A stretch of 32,685 nt of DNA from Opitutaceae bacterium (GTDB lineage: Bacteria; Verrucomicrobiota; Verrucomicrobiia; Opitutales; Opitutaceae): contig CANJNJ010000052.1 of assembly GCA_947474995.1 (NCBI GenBank), positions 1 to 32,685 of the forward strand, read 5' to 3'. Below the pieces are notes generated by a model. It saw only the letters and a list, made by a program, of their open reading frames with translations. It made no database searches and was not told where the DNA came from. Shown here one piece after another: positions 1 through 9,710 of this stretch (positions within the stretch are counted from its first letter, which is position 1; the number at the start of each line of letters is the position of its first letter). The position numbers and the translations under genes are program-made.

Positions 1-1161
<1,161 letters not shown>

Positions 1162-1304
1162 TCATTGGCAAGAGGCCGAACGGTGAGTGAACCACGCCGC
1201 GAGACGAGGGGAAGGCGAAAACGTGTCACGATCACAATGCCGGACGCACCTTTATTATCAGTCCAGCCGCGCCGGTGGTGCGCTCCCCGGATCCAACTAG
1301 GATG

Positions 1305-1338
1305 CCAAATCCATGTCGCGGCCGCGACATGGATTTGG
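1305..1338. repeat. 34-bp perfect palindrome
   Basis: The left half CCAAATCCATGTCGCGG is followed directly by its exact reverse complement, with the dyad centre between 1321 and 1322 in a GCGGCCGC core. There is no loop and no T-run, so it is not a typical intrinsic terminator. It could be an extruding cruciform, a protein-binding site or a copy of a genome-wide palindromic repeat. Confidence 0.85.
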
Positions 1339-1379
1339 TCATGCTGAAGGGGGCGGATTTGCCTTGCGTCCGGGGCGGA

Positions 1380-1407
1380 GCGCAGGTTCGCGGCCGCGCT
1401 CCTGCGC
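1380..1407. repeat. REP-like palindrome
   Basis: Arms GCGCAGG (1380-1386) and CCTGCGC (1401-1407) enclose an inner dyad CGCGGCCGCG. Read on the minus strand it gives GCAGGAGCGCGGCCGCGAAC, which resembles the consensus of proteobacterial REP elements (GTAGGAGCG...CGCGAAC). The resemblance is from memory and the family assignment is tentative. Confidence 0.5.
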
Positions 1408-1547
1408 CCAGGGCGCTGCCGGCAAGAAAGTGAACGGGGCCGGCAAATCGGCCGACCGCGTTGAACGGCGAAGTTGGTCGCGACTGAACCTGACCGACAT
1501 GGCCGTCCCAGCTGCGACAGGTCAGCAGGCTCGGCCAATGGCCGCCG

Positions 1548-2573
1548 TCAAAACGGCACTTTGGATGCACCAATATTGTGCAGGAAACGCCGGAACGGAC
1601 TCATGGTCTTCGGTCGCGCACCGTCCGGGATCTGCTTGTGAAATCCCCGGTCCGAGGCGGTCTTGCCCACGGAGACGCCGTCGTAATTGCGGGTGCTGAC
1701 CGTTTCCAAGCTCAGCAGTTCGAGCGGTACCTGATCCAAATGGCCTTCGTAGGCGGCCGCATGCAAGGGGGTGTCCCCGTTGTCGTTCCGGGTCAGCAGC
1801 AGGTCACCGGTGAGCTGCTTGACTGGGATCTTGTTGAGTTGGCCGGTTTCCGCCGCCGCGTGGATGGCGGTGAACCCGCTTTTGCTGGCGAGCACAAGAT
1901 TGTCGTGGCTCAAAAGCGGCGACGGAATTTGCTCGAGGTGCCCGGAAATGGCGGCCGCGTGGAAAACCGTGTCGCCGGCGCTCGTCGTTTCCCGCAGGGC
2001 CGCCTGAGTCAGAAACGCGGGCGGCACTTGGTCCAAGTGGCCGTTGAAGGCGCCAACGTGCAGGACGGTTTCGCCGCCGAGATTCTTCTGGGCGAAATTT
2101 TCGGCCGTGAGGTGCTGCGCCGGAATCCGATTGAGCGCTCCGTTTTCGATGGCCTCGTGCAGCAGCGTGTTGCCGACATCGGTCCGCCGGAGAATGACCT
2201 CGGCCGTCAGGAGCCCCGTCGGAAGCTGGTCCAGGTGACCATGGGCGGCGGCGAGATGAAAGACGCTAATCCCGGCGTTGCTGCGAATCGCCAGGGTTTC
2301 CTCCGTCAGGCGGGCGGGGGGGATTTGATCCAGGTGGCCACCGATGGCCGCGTGGTGGAGCGGCGTGTAGCCCGCGTCGTTCTTGAATGCCAGGTTTTCG
2401 CCCGTGAGGGCGGCGGCAGGCAGGTCGCGCAGCCGGCCGCACTTAGCGGCGACGTGAAGCGGGGTGTTCCCCGCGGCATTGCGGGCCGTCAGCCGTTCGG
2501 CGGTAAAGGCCGTGGCGGGCAGACTGGTAAAGGAGCCGTCCCGAATGGCGGCATTCAAATCGACGTTTTCCAT
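1548..2573 (-). CDS. Ankyrin-like repeat protein with 33-residue IP-x3-LT repeats
   Basis: The protein has 341 residues and no signal peptide or membrane segment, so it is probably cytosolic. Ankyrin repeats mediate protein-protein contacts; the partner is unknown. After a short N-terminal lead, about nine repeats of 33 residues follow the pattern G-HLDQIP-x3-LT-x-E-x-L-x-x-RN-x-x-GxTxLHxAA. The GxTxLHxAA part is the canonical ankyrin helix-turn-helix. The second half (IPxxxLTxExL) replaces the usual ankyrin beta-hairpin and outer helix, so standard models may catch only some repeats. The last repeat decays into a basic tail ending RRFLHNIGASKVPF. The open frame extends upstream to 3353 without homology; I chose ATG 2573, where the repeat-like sequence begins, with GGTGAGCGAG just upstream. 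It is divergent from the receiver gene at 2721. Confidence 0.85.
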   Translation of the reverse strand: MENVDLNAAIRDGSFTSLPATAFTAERLTARNAAGNTPLHVAAKCGRLRDLPAAALTGENLAFKNDAGYTPLHHAAIGGHLDQIPPARLTEETLAIRSNAGISVFHLAAAHGHLDQLPTGLLTAEVILRRTDVGNTLLHEAIENGALNRIPAQHLTAENFAQKNLGGETVLHVGAFNGHLDQVPPAFLTQAALRETTSAGDTVFHAAAISGHLEQIPSPLLSHDNLVLASKSGFTAIHAAAETGQLNKIPVKQLTGDLLLTRNDNGDTPLHAAAYEGHLDQVPLELLSLETVSTRNYDGVSVGKTASDRGFHKQIPDGARPKTMSPFRRFLHNIGASKVPF

Positions 2574-2720
2574 CTCGCTCACCCCAGAGGAAACGCAACC
2601 CGCCCGGCGAGGCAACCAAATCTCTGGCGTAGTTTCACCCAGGGACCCGAGGGGAGGGGCCCCGGCGCCCCCCATGGTTTCGGTTTGCCAAGGCGGGGGA
2701 CAAAAACAGAGTCGGGGGTG

Positions 2721-3170
2721 ATGAACGAGACTGATCCGAAGGTGGCAGCTCCCACGGTGTCCGCGAAAGCTGCGGCGCAACCGAAAGATGCGATCCTGCT
2801 GGTGGACGACGAAGCGGCGCTGCTGGAGGTTTTCTCGGCAGCGCTTTCCCCCCTGTTTGATGTCTCGACGGCGTCGAACGCCCGCGACGCGGACTTTCAG
2901 CTGCAGAAGAAAAATTTCAAAGTCGTCGTGGCGGATCACCTCATGCCCGGCGGCAACGGCATGAATTTTCTCGTGCGTGCGCGGGAGGAATTTCCCCACA
3001 TGCAGCGCATCCTGGTCACGGGCTACATGAAGCCCGAAATGCTGTTGCGCAGTGTGAATGAGGCGGCGCTCTTTCGCTATCTGCTGAAGCCGGTGGCGAT
3101 GACCGAGTTGATCAAAGTCGTGCAGGATGCCGCCAGGGCGTACAACGCCAGCGTGGCCGCGAAGAATTAA
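2721..3170 (+). CDS. Stand-alone response regulator receiver protein (first of tandem pair)
   Basis: This is a 149-residue single-domain response regulator: a 22-residue Ala/Lys-rich lead, one CheY-like receiver (about residues 23-145) and no output domain. All catalytic positions are present: acidic pair D29/D30 in LLVDDE, phospho-acceptor D72 in VVADHLMPGGNG, switch T100 in ILVTGY and K123 in YLLKPV. The DHLMPG-x-x-G and TGY patterns resemble receivers of RpfG/HD-GYP-type regulators. It should be phosphorylated by a histidine kinase encoded elsewhere, since none is in the window. ATG 2721 follows a GGGGGTG that can serve as ribosome binding site. A second receiver begins 14 bases after its stop, so the two are probably co-transcribed. 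Confidence 0.9.
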   Translation: MNETDPKVAAPTVSAKAAAQPKDAILLVDDEAALLEVFSAALSPLFDVSTASNARDADFQLQKKNFKVVVADHLMPGGNGMNFLVRAREEFPHMQRILVTGYMKPEMLLRSVNEAALFRYLLKPVAMTELIKVVQDAARAYNASVAAKN

Positions 3171-3184
3171 CGCGGCAGCGTCCC

Positions 3185-3601
3185 ATGGTGAATCCGAACG
3201 CGGGGACTGCCGGCAAGGCGCCGAGCGCGGTGTTGCTCGTGGATGATGAGGCGGCGCTGCTCCAGTCCCTCCGGCTCGGCCTCGAGTGGGAATTCGACCT
3301 GGATCTCGCGAGTTCGGCGGCCGAGGCGGAACTCCTGATGGCGACGCGGTCATCCGGGGTGGTCGTGTGCGACCACCTGATGCCGGGCGAAGAGGGGCTG
3401 CAATTTCTCAGCCGCGCGAGTGAACGCTTTCCGCGGACGGCGCGTATCCTGATCACGGGTTACATGAACCCCGAGTTGCTTTCGCGCAGCGTGGCGCGGG
3501 CCCGCCTGTCGGCCTGCATTTTGAAGCCGGTTCGGGCCGCGGAACTGGCGACGGCGATTCGCGCGGCAATGAAACCGGTCGGCGCTCCGCCGGCCCCGTG
3601 A
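3185..3601 (+). CDS. Stand-alone response regulator receiver protein (second of tandem pair)
   Basis: A 138-residue single receiver domain, paralogous to its upstream neighbour: both share LLVDDEAALL, DHLMPG, RxLxTGYMxPExLxRSV and LKPV. Phosphorylation residues are complete: D20/D21, D63, T91 and K114. The C-terminus is a short Pro/Ala tail (GAPPAP) with no output domain. The pair looks like a local duplication that has diverged to roughly half identity by eye. Two receivers next to each other with no kinase fit a phosphorelay or a phosphate-sink arrangement, but the sequence does not show which. The downstream 170 bases before the uvrA stop codon hold no gene I can support. Confidence 0.88.
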   Translation: MVNPNAGTAGKAPSAVLLVDDEAALLQSLRLGLEWEFDLDLASSAAEAELLMATRSSGVVVCDHLMPGEEGLQFLSRASERFPRTARILITGYMNPELLSRSVARARLSACILKPVRAAELATAIRAAMKPVGAPPAP

Positions 3602-3770
3602 TGGGGGCTATTTTGCCGCGAAAAGAGATCGCGGTGTACGATGGAGCAGTCTGGGTCCGTGCACTTGTCGGCTTCCTCCGCGGAAAAGACCGGCGCCCCC
3701 GGCCGCGCGCTGGCGACGAACTGGGCCGGGACGAAGGCACCTGAGAACCGCGAAGGCGGCAGGGGGGCGG

Positions 3771-6700
3771 CTATGAAGCCGACGATAATTTCGCGCGCAA
3801 GTAAGGCGCGGTGGGACTGCCGCGGACTTTGAGCAGGCCAGCCAGCGGACCTTGATAAAGGAGTTCGCCACCGTCGGGACCGCCCACCGGGCCGAGTTCG
3901 ATTATGTAGTCGGCCTCCGCCAGGAGATCGAGATGGTGCTCAATCACGACGACCGTGTGGCCTTGGTCGACGAGGGAGTGCAGCACGCGGATGAGCTTTT
4001 CGCAGTCGCTCAGGTGCAGCCCGATGGTCGGCTCCTCAAGCAAATAGAAATTTCGCGGCCGCTCGCCGCGGCTGCGTTCCCGATAGGTGGCCAGGCCCGT
4101 CGAGAGCTCCGTGACAAGTTTCAGTCGTTGGGCTTCGCCGCCGGAAAGCGTGGGCGAACTCTGACCGAGCGTGAGGTAACCCAGGCCGCAATCGACCATG
4201 AGTTGGCAGACCTGGGAGAGCTGCGAATGAAAACTGAAGAACGTCGCGGCCTCCTCGAACGTCAGCTGCAGTACCTCGCCAATGTTTTTTCCCTTCCATC
4301 CGATGTCAGCAAGTTCGGCGCTGTACCGCGAACCGCGGCAATCGTCGCACGGCAGATAGGTGTCGGCCATGAACGCCATCTCGAGCTTGATCCGGCCGGC
4401 GCCCGAGCAGGTCGGGCAGCGGCCGCCGGCGGTGTTGAAGGAAAAGCGCGAGGCGGAATAGCCGCGGATTTTGGACTCCGGCAGCGAGGCGAAAAATTCC
4501 CGGATGATGTCAAAGATGCCCAGGTAGGTCGCGGGCGTGGAGCGCGGCGTCTTGCCGATGGGCGATTGGTCGACCTCGATCACTTGCTTGAAGCCATGGG
4601 CGCCGCGCAACTCGGTGAAGGGCGGTGGAGCGTTGAGGACGGAGAGTTGTGCGTCGGAAGAATCGAAACCCGTCGCCTTCACAAAAGTCCGGCCGGGGAG
4701 AAGGGGCTTTTGCGACGTGATGGCCTGCGCGATGGCGGGATTGAGGAGGTCGCGAAAGAGCGTGGATTTGCCCGCGCCACTCGCGCCCGCCACCATCACG
4801 AGGCGGCCGAGGGGAAAGCGGAGATCGAAGCCCTTGAGGTTGCGAAAGCGGGCGCCCTTCAACTCGAGCCACGTCCGTTTGGCTCCGGGCGACTCGAGCT
4901 GGCGGTATTCACCGCGCAGGGGGTGCGCGATGCCTTTGGCCAGGAAGACACCGGTGAGGGATTTCTGGCTGCGTTTGATCTCGGCGGGCGTCCCCATCAT
5001 CAGCAGTTCGCCGCCGTGGATGCCGGCACCGGGGCCGAGATCGATGATGCAGTCGGCCTGCTCCATCAGCCCCTCGTCGTGCTCAACCACGAGGAGCGTG
5101 TTGCCCTTTTCCCGCAGCGTGCGAAGCGTGGCAATGAGCTGATCGTTGTCGCGGGCGTGCAGTCCGATGCTCGGCTCATCGAGCACGTAGAGCACGCCCG
5201 AGAGATTGGAGCCGAGTTGCGCGGCCAGCCGGATGCGCTGGGCCTCACCGCCGGAAAGCGTTTCCGTTGGACGATCCAGCGAAAGGTAGGCGAGTCCCAC
5301 GTGGTCGAGGAATTTGAGCCGCTCGCTGATTTGTGGGACGATGTCCTGCACGATCAACCGGCCGCGCGCATCGAGCTTGAGCCGGGCCAGGTGAGTGAGG
5401 AGCTGGGAAGGCGTGCTGCGCAGTAATTCGGGCAGGGACAGCGCGACCGTTTGGCGGCCGCGGCCACGCACATTTAGTTTCACGGCCCGGCCGATCCGGT
5501 TGAGGCGCGCGCCGGCGCAGTCGGGGCACGACTGACCCTCTTCGGCGACCTCGTCGATGGAGGTGACCCCAAATTCGCGCAAGCGTACCGCGGGATCACT
5601 CTCGTCATCGTCCACCGGCTCGAGCATCCAGGGGAAAACGCGTCCGTGTCCACGGCAGGTCGGACACCAGCCGCGCGGCGAGTTGAAGGAGAAATTTTTC
5701 GGGTCGAGCTCGGGAAAACTCTCGCCGGTCTCGATGTCGGTGCGGGTCGTTGAAAACCACGACAGCACGTCGCCGAGCTCCGTCAGAAGAAAGCACGAAC
5801 CCTTGCCCAAACGAAGAGCGCTCTCAAGGGCGTCGTTAGGAGCGTTTAAGGTTTTAGGTTTAAGGGGTAAGGTCGGGGAAGCCCTCTTGCTTACCCCTAA
5901 AACCTTACTCCCTGAACTGGTCGTCGCCGACCGCAGGTCGGCGACGACGACCTCAATATCGTGCTCGCTGTGGCGATCCAGTTTTTGAAAGGCATCGACG
6001 CGGGTCAGCCGGCCGTCGGCCCGCATCAGTTCGTAGCCCTGGCGGCCAATCCAGGTAGCGATGGGCTGATGGTGGCCTTTGCGTCCGCGGATAAGGGGCG
6101 CGCAGAGGTAGAGATGGCGGGCGCGCCGGGCCTTGGGCGTGGCGAGCACGCGGGCGAGCAGCTGCTTGAGGGCCCCCGGGGAAAGCGGCGTGACCGGTCG
6201 ATCCGACTCGGGATGATGCTGAATGCCGAGGCGTGCGTAGAGGAGGCGGAGATACTGGGCGACCTCGGTGATCGTCGCGACCGTGGACTTGCGGGAACCG
6301 CGCGTGATGCGCTGTTCGATGGCGACGGTGGGCGGAATGCCGGTGATGCGATCGATCGCCGGGCGCGGCAGCTGCTCGACGAACTGCCGGGCATAGGACG
6401 ACATCGATTCCATGAACCGGCGCTGCCCCTCGGCGAAGACGATGTCGAAGGCGAGGGTGGACTTGCCGGACCCCGAGACGCCCGTGACGACGTTGAGCTG
6501 GCGGTGGGGAATCGAGAGGGAAAGATTCTTCAGGTTGTTCTCCCGCGCTCCGGTGATCACCAGAGCGCCGGTGGTGAGCGGCAGGGCCGATTGATAAGAC
6601 GCGGCCGCTTCGGCGGCGATGGGTTCCGCCGCGTCACCGTCCGAGTGACCCAGGGCCGCGCGCAGGAATGGCGAGGTCGCGGTGGTCGTCGCGGCGACGG

Positions 6701-9596
6701 ACTCGGGCGAACCCTCGGCGACGATGCGCCCGCCCTCGGCGCCGGCGTCGGGACCGATTTCGATCAACCAGTCGGCCGATTTCAGGACGTCGAGGTTGTG
6801 CTCGATGATGATCAGACTGTGCCCGCGCGCGACGAGCGCCTGCAGCACTTCGAGCAGCCGCTTCACGTCGTGCCGATGCAATCCCGTGGTCGGCTCGTCG
6901 AGTAAGAGGAGCGCGCCACCGGAATTCTGCAATTTGAGAGCTGAAATCTGCGATTCCTCGGCGACAAAGCCGCCGAGGTACCGGACGAGCTTGAGCCGCT
7001 GGGACTCACCGCCGCTCAGCGTATTCAGCGGCTGCCCCAGCGTCAGGTAGCCGAGTCCGACCGAATCGAGACTGCCGAGGCGTTTCCGGATTGCCGCGTG
7101 TGCGGCAAAAAGGGGAAGGGCATCCGCCACGCTGGTGGCCAGAAGTTCCGCCACGGATCGGCCATTCCACTGGATGGCGAGCACCTCGGGCTTGAAGCGA
7201 CGGCCCTCGCACACGGGGCACGGTACAAAGACGTCCGAGAGAAACTGCATTTCCACGCGCTCGTAACCGAGCCCGAGGCAATGGTCGCAGCGACCCTCCC
7301 CGCTGTTGAACGAAAAACTCGAAGGACTGAAGCCGGCCTCCTGCGCGGCGGGTGTTTCCGCGTAAAGTTCGCGGATGAGTTCCCACGCCTCGGTGTAGAC
7401 GGCCGGATTGGAGCGGGGCGTCCGCGAGAGCGGCGACTGGTCGACGAGGACAATCTCACTCAAGCCCTCGGCTCCGGTGATCGAGCCGATCGTGGCGGGA
7501 TCCTCCGTGAGTTGGAGGCGCTGCGTCAGCAGGCCCTGATAGATGACGTTGTCCAGCAGGGTCGACTTGCCGGAGCCGGACACGCCGCTGAGGCAGACAA
7601 AACGCTGGAGCGGGAGGCGGAAGGAAAGAGCGGTGAGGTTGTGTTTTGTGACACCCGTGAACGTGAGCCACTTCTGGGCGTCATTTTTGCCGGGCAACGC
7701 CACCGGGCGTCGTTGTGGTGGCAGACCGATCGTCTCGCGTCCCGAAAAATAGGCGCCGGTGATGCTGCGAGGCGCGATGAGCAGTTCTTCCACGGGGCCT
7801 TGAAACACGATGTTTCCGCCGCGGCTGCCGGGTTCGGGGCCGACTTCGATCACGTGATCGGCGGCGCGGATCATGGCCTCGTCATGCTCGACCACGACGA
7901 CGGTGTTACCCACATCCGCCAGCGTGCGGATGATGGCAATCAGGCGATTGATGTCGCGGGGATGCAGTCCCACGCTCGGTTCATCGAGGACGAAGAGCGT
8001 GTCCACGAGCGACGTGCCGAGGCAGCCGGTCAGGTTGACGCGCTGGACCTCGCCACCGGAAAGAGTTTTCGAGGTGCGGTCCAGCGTAAGATAGCCGAGT
8101 CCCACCTGCTCGAGATACCGCAACCGGGTGAGAATCGACTCGAACGCAATCGTCCCACTCCGCCCCTCGGTCGACCCCGCCGGTTTGTCATCTAATAGAT
8201 GACAAGTGGCGAGGCGCTGCAGGAAATCCGCGACGGGGAGCAGGTAGAGTTCGGGGAGGGTGAGGCCCTGCCATTGCCAACAGAGCGCTTCTGGTTGCAG
8301 ACGGCGTCCGCCGCAATCCGGACAAGGATTGTAGGCCCGATAGCGCGAAAGATAGACGCGCACGTGCATCTTGTAGGTGTTCTTTTCGAGCCACCGGAAA
8401 AAGCCCTTCAGTCCATACCAAAACTTGGGCCACGTTTTGCCATTTTCTTCGCCGTAGCCGGGCTCGCCGTCGATGACGTAGGTCTGCTGCTCCGACGTGA
8501 GCGAGGCGAAGGGAACGTCGGTGGGGATCTTTTTCTTCTTCGCAAAAACCAGCAGATCCTTCTTCGAGTCCCCGTAGACTTCGCTTTCCCAGCACTTGAT
8601 GGCTCCGTGATCGATCGAAAGGCCGTGATCGGGCATCGCGAGCCGGTAATCGATCTCAATGACCCGGCCGAAGCCCCGGCACTTCGGGCAGGCGCCGAGC
8701 GGCGAGTTGAACGAGAAGAGGGCCGGGGTCGCCGGCCGGAAAGTCCGGCCCGACTTCGGTGAACGCAGGCCGCGCGCGTGATGCCCGGTCTCGGCCAAAT
8801 GGCCGTCCGCGACCTCGCCAAAGCTGAAGACCTCGCCCTGCCCGAAGTGGAGCGCCGTTTCGGCGGCTTCGAGAAAACGGGCCTGGTTCGCCTCGGTCAG
8901 GGCGAGCCGATCCTGTACGACAAAAATATGCTCCGCGGTCTTGAGTTCCGCGGCGGGTTTCGCGCCGAGCAAATCGTCAATGCGGAACGCCTGGTTCCCG
9001 GTCTTCGCGGCGGGAACGAGGACGCGCGTGTAGCCCTGATTTTTGAGATTGGGGAGCATTTCCTCCCACGGCAGGCTCGCCGGGCGGCGGACGCGAAAGG
9101 CCAGGACGACGGTCGTTCCGGAAAGCGCGGCCCGCGCTTTCCGCCAGATGGACTGCGGATTGCCGTCTGCGATTTTTTCGCCGGTCTCGGGATCAAAGCA
9201 CTCCGCCACGTGGCTGAACCACACTTTGCAGTAGTCCGCCAGTTCGGTCATGGTCCCGACGGTCGAGCGCGAGGTCTTGACCGTGTTGGTCTGCTCGATC
9301 GCGATCGACGGCCGGATGTTCTCAATCGAGTCGACCTTGGGTTTGTCGAGGAGATCGAGAAACTGCCGCGTGTAAGCGCTGAAGGTTTCGACGTACCGGC
9401 GTTGTCCCTCGGCGTGGAGGGTGTCAAAAACCAGCGACGATTTGCCGGCCCCGCTCAGGCCGGTCACCGCGATGTACCCGCCCAGCGGCACGTCGAGATC
9501 GAAACCCTTGAGGTTGTTCTGGCGGACGCCGCGCAGGCGGATGCACTCAGGTCTGGTCGGTCGGGAAGCAGGAACGGACTTGGGCACCCGTCTCAC
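3771..9596 (-). CDS. uvrA: Double-length UvrA: tandem fusion with four ABC ATPase modules
   Basis: UvrA is the damage-recognition ATPase of nucleotide excision repair. A normal UvrA has about 940 residues and two ABC modules; this chain has about 1941 and is two UvrA units in tandem. Walker A motifs are GLSGAGKSS (about residue 46), GVSGSGKST (about 670), GVSGSGKST (about 1037) and GASGAGKST (about 1602). LSGGE signatures lie near 510, 858, 1445 and 1815. Each unit keeps the zinc modules (CPKC/CPDC and CDHC/CPVC; CPTC/CPDC and CPTC/CDDC) and a region where the UvrB-binding domain sits, closer to the standard form in unit 2 ([11 protein letters not shown]). The last Walker B reads YLLEEPT instead of LDEPT. 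Unit 2 contains an in-frame insertion of repeat-like DNA (5820-5950). The frame extends to TTG 9677, but that codon lies inside a hairpin; I chose GTG 9596 (GTG 9587 is also possible), just ahead of the conserved [17 protein letters not shown]. Similar long UvrAs are, to my recollection, known in Verrucomicrobia and Planctomycetes. Confidence 0.93.
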   Translation of the reverse strand: MRRVPKSVPASRPTRPECIRLRGVRQNNLKGFDLDVPLGGYIAVTGLSGAGKSSLVFDTLHAEGQRRYVETFSAYTRQFLDLLDKPKVDSIENIRPSIAIEQTNTVKTSRSTVGTMTELADYCKVWFSHVAECFDPETGEKIADGNPQSIWRKARAALSGTTVVLAFRVRRPASLPWEEMLPNLKNQGYTRVLVPAAKTGNQAFRIDDLLGAKPAAELKTAEHIFVVQDRLALTEANQARFLEAAETALHFGQGEVFSFGEVADGHLAETGHHARGLRSPKSGRTFRPATPALFSFNSPLGACPKCRGFGRVIEIDYRLAMPDHGLSIDHGAIKCWESEVYGDSKKDLLVFAKKKKIPTDVPFASLTSEQQTYVIDGEPGYGEENGKTWPKFWYGLKGFFRWLEKNTYKMHVRVYLSRYRAYNPCPDCGGRRLQPEALCWQWQGLTLPELYLLPVADFLQRLATCHLLDDKPAGSTEGRSGTIAFESILTRLRYLEQVGLGYLTLDRTSKTLSGGEVQRVNLTGCLGTSLVDTLFVLDEPSVGLHPRDINRLIAIIRTLADVGNTVVVVEHDEAMIRAADHVIEVGPEPGSRGGNIVFQGPVEELLIAPRSITGAYFSGRETIGLPPQRRPVALPGKNDAQKWLTFTGVTKHNLTALSFRLPLQRFVCLSGVSGSGKSTLLDNVIYQGLLTQRLQLTEDPATIGSITGAEGLSEIVLVDQSPLSRTPRSNPAVYTEAWELIRELYAETPAAQEAGFSPSSFSFNSGEGRCDHCLGLGYERVEMQFLSDVFVPCPVCEGRRFKPEVLAIQWNGRSVAELLATSVADALPLFAAHAAIRKRLGSLDSVGLGYLTLGQPLNTLSGGESQRLKLVRYLGGFVAEESQISALKLQNSGGALLLLDEPTTGLHRHDVKRLLEVLQALVARGHSLIIIEHNLDVLKSADWLIEIGPDAGAEGGRIVAEGSPESVAATTTATSPFLRAALGHSDGDAAEPIAAEAAASYQSALPLTTGALVITGARENNLKNLSLSIPHRQLNVVTGVSGSGKSTLAFDIVFAEGQRRFMESMSSYARQFVEQLPRPAIDRITGIPPTVAIEQRITRGSRKSTVATITEVAQYLRLLYARLGIQHHPESDRPVTPLSPGALKQLLARVLATPKARRARHLYLCAPLIRGRKGHHQPIATWIGRQGYELMRADGRLTRVDAFQKLDRHSEHDIEVVVADLRSATTSSGSKVLGVSKRASPTLPLKPKTLNAPNDALESALRLGKGSCFLLTELGDVLSWFSTTRTDIETGESFPELDPKNFSFNSPRGWCPTCRGHGRVFPWMLEPVDDDESDPAVRLREFGVTSIDEVAEEGQSCPDCAGARLNRIGRAVKLNVRGRGRQTVALSLPELLRSTPSQLLTHLARLKLDARGRLIVQDIVPQISERLKFLDHVGLAYLSLDRPTETLSGGEAQRIRLAAQLGSNLSGVLYVLDEPSIGLHARDNDQLIATLRTLREKGNTLLVVEHDEGLMEQADCIIDLGPGAGIHGGELLMMGTPAEIKRSQKSLTGVFLAKGIAHPLRGEYRQLESPGAKRTWLELKGARFRNLKGFDLRFPLGRLVMVAGASGAGKSTLFRDLLNPAIAQAITSQKPLLPGRTFVKATGFDSSDAQLSVLNAPPPFTELRGAHGFKQVIEVDQSPIGKTPRSTPATYLGIFDIIREFFASLPESKIRGYSASRFSFNTAGGRCPTCSGAGRIKLEMAFMADTYLPCDDCRGSRYSAELADIGWKGKNIGEVLQLTFEEAATFFSFHSQLSQVCQLMVDCGLGYLTLGQSSPTLSGGEAQRLKLVTELSTGLATYRERSRGERPRNFYLLEEPTIGLHLSDCEKLIRVLHSLVDQGHTVVVIEHHLDLLAEADYIIELGPVGGPDGGELLYQGPLAGLLKVRGSPTAPYLRAKLSSAS
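5847..5907. repeat. AT-rich imperfect inverted repeat inside uvrA
   Basis: The left arm (5847-5871) reads TAAGGTTTTAGG, six extra bases, then GGGTAAG. The right arm CTTACCCCTAAAACCTTA (5890-5907) is its reverse complement apart from those extra bases. Base composition is far lower in GC than the surrounding gene. It is translated in frame as part of a loop insertion in the second UvrA unit, in the stretch [19 protein letters not shown]. The same kind of AAACCTAAAAC string occurs in the leuC-leuD spacer. Confidence 0.75.
5920..5948. repeat. Perfect hairpin inside uvrA, REP-like
   Basis: Arms of 13 bases (5920-5932 and 5936-5948) pair perfectly around a GCA loop; the left arm is GTCGTCGCCGACC. 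The outer ends TCGTCG/CGACGA are the same as those of the intergenic double hairpin at 15127-15189. It lies immediately next to the AT-rich inverted repeat and is translated as VADLRSATT. Confidence 0.8.
8185..8205. repeat. Short AT-rich perfect inverted repeat inside uvrA
   Basis: Arms TTGTCATCTA and TAGATGACAA flank a single A. It is translated in frame as CHLLDDK in a loop ahead of the first LSGGE motif. Its low GC stands out from the surrounding coding sequence. Confidence 0.6.
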
Positions 9597-9670
9597 GAAG
9601 TGAAGAGCGGAACGGAAGGCAACCCGATGCGCAAGAATACGGGCGCCGCCCGCGATCGGGCGAGGAGCCG

Positions 9671-9701
9671 GGCCCAAGTGAAAGGCGAAACGACTTGGGC
9701 C
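9671..9701 (-). terminator. Hairpin between deoR-type gene and uvrA
   Basis: The 9-bp arms GGCCCAAGT (9671-9679) and ACTTGGGCC (9693-9701) form a stem with a 13-base loop directly after the regulator stop codon. There is no T-run on the minus strand, so it may slow or protect transcripts rather than end them. It overlaps the TTG at 9677 that would otherwise be the longest uvrA start. Confidence 0.45.
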
Positions 9702-9710
9702 GTGGCGGCG

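Noticed and set aside
3641-3832. Small 63-codon plus-strand frame between the receiver genes and uvrA
   Set aside because: It overlaps the 3' end of uvrA and shows no conserved feature or ribosome binding site.
3852-5426. 524-codon open frame on the plus strand
   Set aside because: It lies wholly antisense to uvrA, which has clear ABC motifs here. Long antisense frames are expected in GC-rich genes, and its sequence has no family pattern.
5820-5950. Frameshift or assembly error in uvrA
   Set aside because: The frame stays open on both sides and resumes conserved UvrA sequence, so an in-frame insertion explains it better.
9597-9677. Longer uvrA N-terminus from TTG 9677
   Set aside because: The TTG sits inside a terminator-like stem and the extra 27 residues show no UvrA similarity.
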